Assembly: GCA_030066455.1 (NCBI GenBank)
Contig: JASJBQ010000125.1
Location: forward strand, 1-10,884
Direction of reading: 5' to 3'
Source: Desulfobacterales bacterium
GTDB taxonomy: Bacteria > Desulfobacterota > Desulfobacteria > Desulfobacterales > UBA5852
DNA: 10,884 bases
The translations under genes were made by a program, and so were the position numbers. Shown here one piece after another: positions 6,799 through 10,884 of the stretch; within the stretch, counting starts at the first letter, position 1; every line of letters begins with the position of its first letter. The notes beneath the pieces were generated by a model. The model was given only the letters and a program-made list of their open reading frames with translations, did no database searches and was not told the origin of the DNA.

Positions 6799-8102
6799 CA
6801 CCATCCCGCGAAGCCGACGTCATCGTGGTGGGAACCGGCCCCGGGGGCGCTACCGTCGCCCGGGAAATGACACGCCGCAACAAGGACGTCCTCATGCTCG
6901 AATGGGGGGCGTCCCGACCGATCAAGGGCACCTGCCTGCAGTATGCCGGGGCCGCGGCCGTGCCGGGCAAAGGATTGCTGTTCACCCGCGATCTGTGCGG
7001 GATGGTGCGGGGCATCACGACGGGCGGCAGCTCCGTTTTCTACTACGGCACGGCCTTCGATCCCCCGCTGGCGATGTTCGACACGCGCGGCATCGATCTG
7101 CGCCCCGACATCGAGGCCATCCGCTCCGAACTGCCCGTGGCGCCCCTCGCAGACGATTTGATGGGCCCCATGGCCACGCGCATCATGCAAAGCGCCCGGG
7201 AGTTGGGCTACGACTGGCAGAAGCTGCCCAAGTTCATCGACCAGGCCAAGTGCCGGCCGGACTGCCACCGCTGCCACTATGGCTGTCCCGAAGGCGCCAA
7301 GTGGAGCGGGCGGCTGTATGTCGACGAGGCTCGGCAGCAGGGCGCCCGCCTGATCAACGCTGCCCGCGTGGAGCGGGTCCTGGTTGAAAAGAACCGGGCC
7401 GTCGGGGTGGCCTACCGGCGAAACGGACAATCCCACGAGGCCTACGCGCCGCAGGTGGTGCTGTCCGCCGGCGGCATCGGCACGCCTCTGGTCCTCCGGA
7501 AGAGCGGCATCCCCGGGGCGGGCCATGACTTTTTCTTCGACCCGCTGATCGTGGTCATGGGCACGGTCAGTGATGTCCGGGGGGGGCGTGAAATTCCCAT
7601 GGCCGCCGGCATGCACCGGGAGGCGGACGGCTACGTCATCACGGACATGACCGTGCCGTGGGCGCTGCATGCCATCCTGAACGCCGAGGTGGGGCGCCTG
7701 GGCCAGCTTCACCGACACGCGCAGACCCTCGCCATCATGGTCAAGATCAAGGACCGTCTCGGCGGCCGCCTCACCGACCGGGGCGGCATCCGCAAACGGC
7801 TGACCGAAGACGACAAGGTCAAGATCTACAAGGGCTATGCCCAGGCCCGCGAAATCCTGGCCCACGCCGGGGCCCGGAATATCCACCGCAGCTGGTACCT
7901 GGCCGCCCATCCCGGCGGCACGGCCAAGATCGGCGACATCGTGGACCGCGACCTGCAGACGCGCCGGGACAACCTCTATGTCTGCGACTGCTCGGTCATG
8001 CCGGAAGCCTGGGGGCTGCCGCCGACCTTCACGCTGATCGCACTGGGAAAGCGCCTGGCCCGGCATCTCAGCGGCGAAGGGACCGCACACCGGGCCGCCT
8101 GA
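6795..8102 (+). CDS. GMC-family FAD-dependent oxidoreductase with cysteine cluster
   Basis: The 435-residue flavoenzyme has an N-terminal Rossmann motif GTGPGG (residues 13-18) ending at acidic E36, a GMC-type second motif GITTGGSSVFYYG (73-85), and the C-terminal HPGGTAKIG block (H372) followed by NLYVCDCSVMPEAWGLPPT. GMC enzymes oxidise alcohols using FAD. Two features depart from classical members. C153-x3-C157-x2-C160-x3-C164 within CHRCHYGCPEGAKW could bind an Fe-S cluster or zinc. The second catalytic His/Asn, usually in an NP motif, is replaced by P409-P410. At 435 residues it is shorter than typical oxidases (500-600), with a reduced substrate domain. It has no signal peptide, so it is cytoplasmic. 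In an anaerobe it would pass electrons to a carrier rather than oxygen. It starts inside the regulator's stop codon with GGGAGA seven bases upstream. Substrate unknown. Confidence 0.9.
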   Translation: MTPSREADVIVVGTGPGGATVAREMTRRNKDVLMLEWGASRPIKGTCLQYAGAAAVPGKGLLFTRDLCGMVRGITTGGSSVFYYGTAFDPPLAMFDTRGIDLRPDIEAIRSELPVAPLADDLMGPMATRIMQSARELGYDWQKLPKFIDQAKCRPDCHRCHYGCPEGAKWSGRLYVDEARQQGARLINAARVERVLVEKNRAVGVAYRRNGQSHEAYAPQVVLSAGGIGTPLVLRKSGIPGAGHDFFFDPLIVVMGTVSDVRGGREIPMAAGMHREADGYVITDMTVPWALHAILNAEVGRLGQLHRHAQTLAIMVKIKDRLGGRLTDRGGIRKRLTEDDKVKIYKGYAQAREILAHAGARNIHRSWYLAAHPGGTAKIGDIVDRDLQTRRDNLYVCDCSVMPEAWGLPPTFTLIALGKRLARHLSGEGTAHRAA

Positions 8103-8135
8103 CCGGCCCGCGGATCCCGGCCACAGGGGGGCTTC

Positions 8136-9578
8136 ATGAGGCCATCACCCGGCTCCGCCAACAAACCGCACCGCCGACGCGGCACGACCGCCAGCCCGCT
8201 CATGATCGCTCTGCAGGCCTGCATGCAGACCCGCGAAATACGCGAAGCCCTTGGCCTGCTGATTCCCGAGGTGCTCAACCTCTGGGCCGGGGACAGCCCC
8301 TTGAGGCAGAAAGTCTCGCGGCCCGTGGCCCGCCATGTGGCCGGCTGTTTTCAAAAACCCTTGCCTGACGGCGGCGATGGGCATCCCGGCCTGGTGGATC
8401 TTCTTCCCGACGTCGTGGACGGCCTGTTCGAGAGCCTGCTGGCCGCCGCGGACGCCGTGGAAAGCCTCGGGCCGGAAGAAAAACAGCAACGCCTGGCGGC
8501 TCTGGCCGGGGCCCTCGGCACCGGCCGGTCCGGTCAACTCCTCACCCGCCTGATGCACTCGCTGCAGGCGGTTCACGCGGAACAACCCACTGCCCTGGCC
8601 GAGGCCATCGCGCCGGCCGTGCGCAACTGGGTGGCGAACACCGATTTCGGTGCCCTGCGCGACGGGGCCGACGCCATGGGCCCCGAGGTCCAGGCGCTGG
8701 CCGCCGAGATCAACACCATTCTCTGGCGCTACCCGGCCAAACTGGTGATCACCCTTTCCTTCCTGCCGGACCTGTTCAACCTGGCCGTCGTTTCCCTGAA
8801 CGAGACCCTGCGCCGTTTCAACCAGGCCTCGCCGGACCTGGTGGCCGACATCACCCTTTCCCTGGTCCGGTCCATCGATGGCGAAACCCTGGGCGCCGCC
8901 CTGAACGAGCTGAACGAACTGCTCCGGAAAATCCATACCGGCAGCGCCCTGATCGGTGATCCCGGCCGCCCCCGGCTTCAGGAGGACCTGCGGCCGCTGA
9001 TCGGCGCCGTCCTGGAGCGGATCGACGGCGCGACCTTTCGACAGGCCCGGGTGGTGCTGGCGGCCGAGCGGGCCGCCCTGGCAGAAAGCCTCCAGGAGGT
9101 GCTGGCCGAATACCCGACCCTGGCCGTGGCCGGTCTGCAGACCGATGCCGCCCGCCGGAATCCTGCCTGGCGCGCCGGGCGCCGCCGTCTGGAAACCCTG
9201 GACGATCTGCCCGACGAGACGCTGGGCGCGGCCCTGGACGAGGGTTTATCGGATCTCGACCTGCAGGAACTGGGCGACATCGTCAACCTTGCCGCCGCGC
9301 TCGTCAATCGCGTCACGACCCTGAGGCCCGAGCTGGTCACGGCGCTGGCCGTTCAGCTGGGCAGCGCCCTGGATGCCGATGAACTCGAGGCCGCGTCCGG
9401 CGCCGTCCTCGAGGCCGCCCGTCCGGCCCTGCACCCGGTCCTGCGCAGTTTGCTGCCGGATGCGGTGACGCTTTTGTGTGACGCCCTGGAACCCGCGGAC
9501 GATCCGTTTGAAGACCGGATGGCCGCGGCCCGTGAACGCCTGCGATCATTGCTGGCCGGGCCGGAGGTGAGCCCATGA
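8136..9578 (+). CDS. Unrecognised all-helical protein in redox operon
   Basis: The 480-residue protein is rich in Leu, Ala, Glu and Asp, and I cannot assign a family. It reads as almost entirely amphipathic helices. Similar helix starts recur: DGETLGAALNEL at 248-259 and DETLGAALDEG at 360-370, with further DxxTF/DADELEAA-type starts near 297 and 412. This suggests an alpha-alpha repeat or a duplicated helical domain in the C-terminal half. A more hydrophobic stretch, KLVITLSFLPDLFNLAVVSL (202-221), may be a buried or membrane-associated helix. The N-terminal 20 residues are basic and low in complexity. There are few cysteines (29, 71, 448) and no cofactor motif. The ATG has AGGGGG five bases upstream. 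The stop overlaps the next start (ATGA), so it is co-translated with the dehydratase-type subunit, which argues for a shared complex or pathway. A scaffold or assembly role is only a guess. Confidence 0.85.
   Translation: MRPSPGSANKPHRRRGTTASPLMIALQACMQTREIREALGLLIPEVLNLWAGDSPLRQKVSRPVARHVAGCFQKPLPDGGDGHPGLVDLLPDVVDGLFESLLAAADAVESLGPEEKQQRLAALAGALGTGRSGQLLTRLMHSLQAVHAEQPTALAEAIAPAVRNWVANTDFGALRDGADAMGPEVQALAAEINTILWRYPAKLVITLSFLPDLFNLAVVSLNETLRRFNQASPDLVADITLSLVRSIDGETLGAALNELNELLRKIHTGSALIGDPGRPRLQEDLRPLIGAVLERIDGATFRQARVVLAAERAALAESLQEVLAEYPTLAVAGLQTDAARRNPAWRAGRRRLETLDDLPDETLGAALDEGLSDLDLQELGDIVNLAAALVNRVTTLRPELVTALAVQLGSALDADELEAASGAVLEAARPALHPVLRSLLPDAVTLLCDALEPADDPFEDRMAAARERLRSLLAGPEVSP
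9563..9570 (+). promoter_or_regulatory. Ribosome binding site of the dehydratase-type subunit
   Basis: GGAGGTGA is nearly a full anti-Shine-Dalgarno match inside the end of the previous gene, four bases before the ATG at 9575. It supports this start and efficient coupled translation. Confidence 0.75.
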
Positions 9579-10717
9579 CGGATATCTTCCGGGATGCGGC
9601 CGCCACCGTTGCGAATCCTTCGATCGAGGCCTGGAAGAACGTGGGCCGCAAAGTGGTCGGCTACACCTGTTCCTACGTGCCGGGGGAGGTCTTCGAGGCG
9701 GCCGGCATTCTGCCGGTACGCCTGCGGGGCATCGGCACCGCGAGCCTCCAGATCGGCGACGCCTTTTTCGGGCCCTATATCTGCTCGTTTCCCAAATGCC
9801 TCCTGCAGCTGGCCGGGGAGGGGCGCTTCGGCTTTCTGGACGGGGCCGTGATCACGCCGGGATGCGACAGCATGCGCCGGCTGGACGAGTGCTGGCGCAA
9901 GGCCGGTGACGACCACCCGGGCATCGTGCCGGACTTCTTCTACTACTTCGACGTGCCCCACAAGACCGAACCCCACGGGCTGGCCTGGTTCGAAGAGGAG
10001 ATCCGCCGCCTGATCGAAGCCGTGGAAACCCACTTCGACGCACGGATCACGACAACCGGACTGCGGGACGCCATCGACCTGTTCAACCGGGGGCGGCGCC
10101 TGCTGGCGCGCATGGAGACCCTGCGTGCGGCCGACAGCACGCCCATTTCCGGCACCGAGGCCTTTGCCGCCACCGTGGCCGGAACGGTCATGCCCCGCGA
10201 GCGCTACACCGAAGCGCTTTCCGACTGGCTCAAAGACGTCGAAGCCTGCCAGGGGGAGGGTGCGTCCGGCAACCGCAAACGCCTCATGGTCCTCGGCAGC
10301 ATCAGCGACGACATGGACCTCATCCAGATGATCGAAGCCGATGACCGGGTGGTGGTGGCGGCCGAAAACCTGTGCTTCGGGGTCCGGTTTGCCGGCCGCG
10401 ACATCGATACGGACGGCGATCCGGTCGCGGCCCTGGCCCGGGGCTATCTGGAGCGTTCGATCTGCCCCCGGATGTTCGGCCAGTACCGACAGCGCCTGGC
10501 CGCCGTCCTGGAGACCATTGCCAGCGCCCGGATCGATGCCGTCGTGCTGCAGAACATCCGCTTCTGCGACCTGCACGGTTCGGAGAACAGTCTCTTCGAG
10601 CGCGACCTGGAAGCCCGCGGGATTCCCTGCCTCAGAATCGAACGCGAATACGGTCCCCTGGTGGAAAAAGGCCGCATCCGCATGCGGCTGGACGCCTTCC
10701 TGGAGCAGATCGCATGA
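9575..10717 (+). CDS. 2-hydroxyacyl-CoA dehydratase/benzoyl-CoA reductase family subunit
   Basis: The 380-residue protein belongs to the HgdB/BcrB/BcrC/FldB family, whose members carry an Fe-S cluster and act in pairs as radical dehydratases or aromatic-ring reductases, driven by an ATP-dependent activator. The diagnostic blocks are GYTCSYVPGEVFEAAGILPVRLRG (C32), ICSFPKCLLQL (C70, C75), ITPGCDSMRRL (C97), and the C-terminal SICPRMFGQYRQRL (C297), VVLQNIRFCDLHG (C331) and GIPCLRIEREYG (C352). C32, C97 and C331 fall at positions typical of cluster ligands. Length is normal for one subunit. No second subunit or activator ATPase appears in the window; they could lie further right or be absent. 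It follows the helical protein with an ATGA overlap and ends in another ATGA. The substrate could be a hydroxyacyl-CoA or an aryl-CoA. Family is secure; the reaction is not. Confidence 0.92.
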   Translation: MTDIFRDAAATVANPSIEAWKNVGRKVVGYTCSYVPGEVFEAAGILPVRLRGIGTASLQIGDAFFGPYICSFPKCLLQLAGEGRFGFLDGAVITPGCDSMRRLDECWRKAGDDHPGIVPDFFYYFDVPHKTEPHGLAWFEEEIRRLIEAVETHFDARITTTGLRDAIDLFNRGRRLLARMETLRAADSTPISGTEAFAATVAGTVMPRERYTEALSDWLKDVEACQGEGASGNRKRLMVLGSISDDMDLIQMIEADDRVVVAAENLCFGVRFAGRDIDTDGDPVAALARGYLERSICPRMFGQYRQRLAAVLETIASARIDAVVLQNIRFCDLHGSENSLFERDLEARGIPCLRIEREYGPLVEKGRIRMRLDAFLEQIA

Positions 10718-10884
10718 CAACTGTTTATTGTCCCCAGTTCTGGTCTCAACCCTCCACCTCTGCTGGAGGACCCGGAGAGGCTCGACCGATCCGGGGTTTG
10801 GTTATATCGGATTGTTCATTTTCTTCCACGTGGAAGAAAACGAACCAAAAGAAGACGCCCGTGTCCCGCTTTCTCCTGCGCGTC
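10714..10884 (+). CDS. Doubtful open frame after the operon (partial)
   Basis: An ATG overlaps the previous stop (ATGA), as at the two other coupled junctions, and the frame stays open to the window end (57 codons). TGGAG lies eight bases upstream. The peptide (starts MTTVYCPQFWSQ, later STWKKTNQKKTPVSRF) does not resemble a second dehydratase subunit or an activator, and base composition drops compared with the operon. It may be a chance frame across a repeat or insertion rather than a gene. Confidence 0.25.
   Translation, partial: MTTVYCPQFWSQPSTSAGGPGEARPIRGLVISDCSFSSTWKKTNQKKTPVSRFLLRV
10751..10769. repeat. 6-bp inverted repeat after the operon
   Basis: CCTCCA (10751-10756) and TGGAGG (10764-10769) flank a 7-base loop, 34 bases after the last secure stop codon. 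No T-run follows, so it is only a weak terminator candidate. Confidence 0.25.
10819..10840. repeat. 22-bp perfect palindrome
   Basis: The 22 bases read the same on both strands: TTTTCTTCCAC followed by its exact reverse complement. With no loop it is more likely a protein-binding site, or the core of a dispersed repeat, than an RNA hairpin. It sits about 100 bases after the last secure operon gene. Confidence 0.6.

Noticed and set aside
5863..6804. Minus-strand frame of 313 codons
   Set aside because: Antisense to the GntR regulator and running through its promoter; Gly/Arg-rich shadow composition.
6726..8090. Minus-strand frame of 454 codons
   Set aside because: Exact antisense shadow of the GMC oxidoreductase, rich in His, Gly and Pro.
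9353..10720. Minus-strand frame of 455 codons
   Set aside because: Antisense shadow of the dehydratase-type subunit.
10819..10840. Intrinsic terminator for the operon
   Set aside because: The palindrome has no loop and is followed by A-rich rather than T-rich sequence on the plus strand.
1..10884. CRISPR array, tRNA, rRNA or insertion sequence
   Set aside because: No regularly spaced repeats, no tRNA-like cloverleaf, no rRNA signature and no transposase frame seen.

Overview
The window is high-GC chromosomal DNA from a Gram-negative bacterium. An anaerobic member of the Desulfobacterota (a Desulfosarcina/Desulfococcus-like deltaproteobacterium) fits best. The reasons are a periplasmic YcbB-type L,D-transpeptidase, a benzoyl-CoA reductase/2-hydroxyacyl-CoA dehydratase family subunit, a GMC-type flavoenzyme with a cysteine cluster, and several small zinc-ribbon proteins. 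No marker gene proves the taxon.

The left half (1-5330) holds five singly transcribed genes separated by long gaps. An L,D-transpeptidase gene lies on the minus strand (1424 to 1) and runs off the left edge, so its catalytic cysteine lies outside the window. A two-helix membrane protein with a double zinc ribbon follows (1784-2242, +). It converges on a DUF429-like RNase H-fold protein (3112-2339, -). Next is a cysteine-rich protein with a DUF6794-like C-terminus (about 4270-3650, -), then an 84-residue zinc-ribbon protein with a strong ribosome binding site (5074-5328, +). The gaps at 3113-3649, 4298-5073 and 5329-6120 contain no convincing gene; several inverted repeats lie in the first and third.

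The right half (6121-10717, +) is one compact operon, visibly richer in GC, with two ATGA stop/start overlaps. It encodes a GntR/FCD regulator, a GMC-family FAD oxidoreductase with a C-x3-C-x2-C-x3-C cluster, an unrecognised 480-residue all-helical protein, and a single 2-hydroxyacyl-CoA dehydratase-type subunit. A TTGACA promoter and two palindromes typical of GntR/FCD operators sit just upstream of the regulator, which suggests autoregulation. A third ATGA overlap at 10714 opens a frame that runs to the window end but does not look like a normal operon gene; it contains a 22-bp perfect palindrome.

The operon is the best candidate for an undescribed system. My inference is a regulated anaerobic redox module that couples flavin-dependent oxidation or reduction of an alcohol or ring substrate to an Fe-S dehydratase/reductase-type subunit, with the helical protein as an unknown partner. 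The substrate cannot be read from the sequence.
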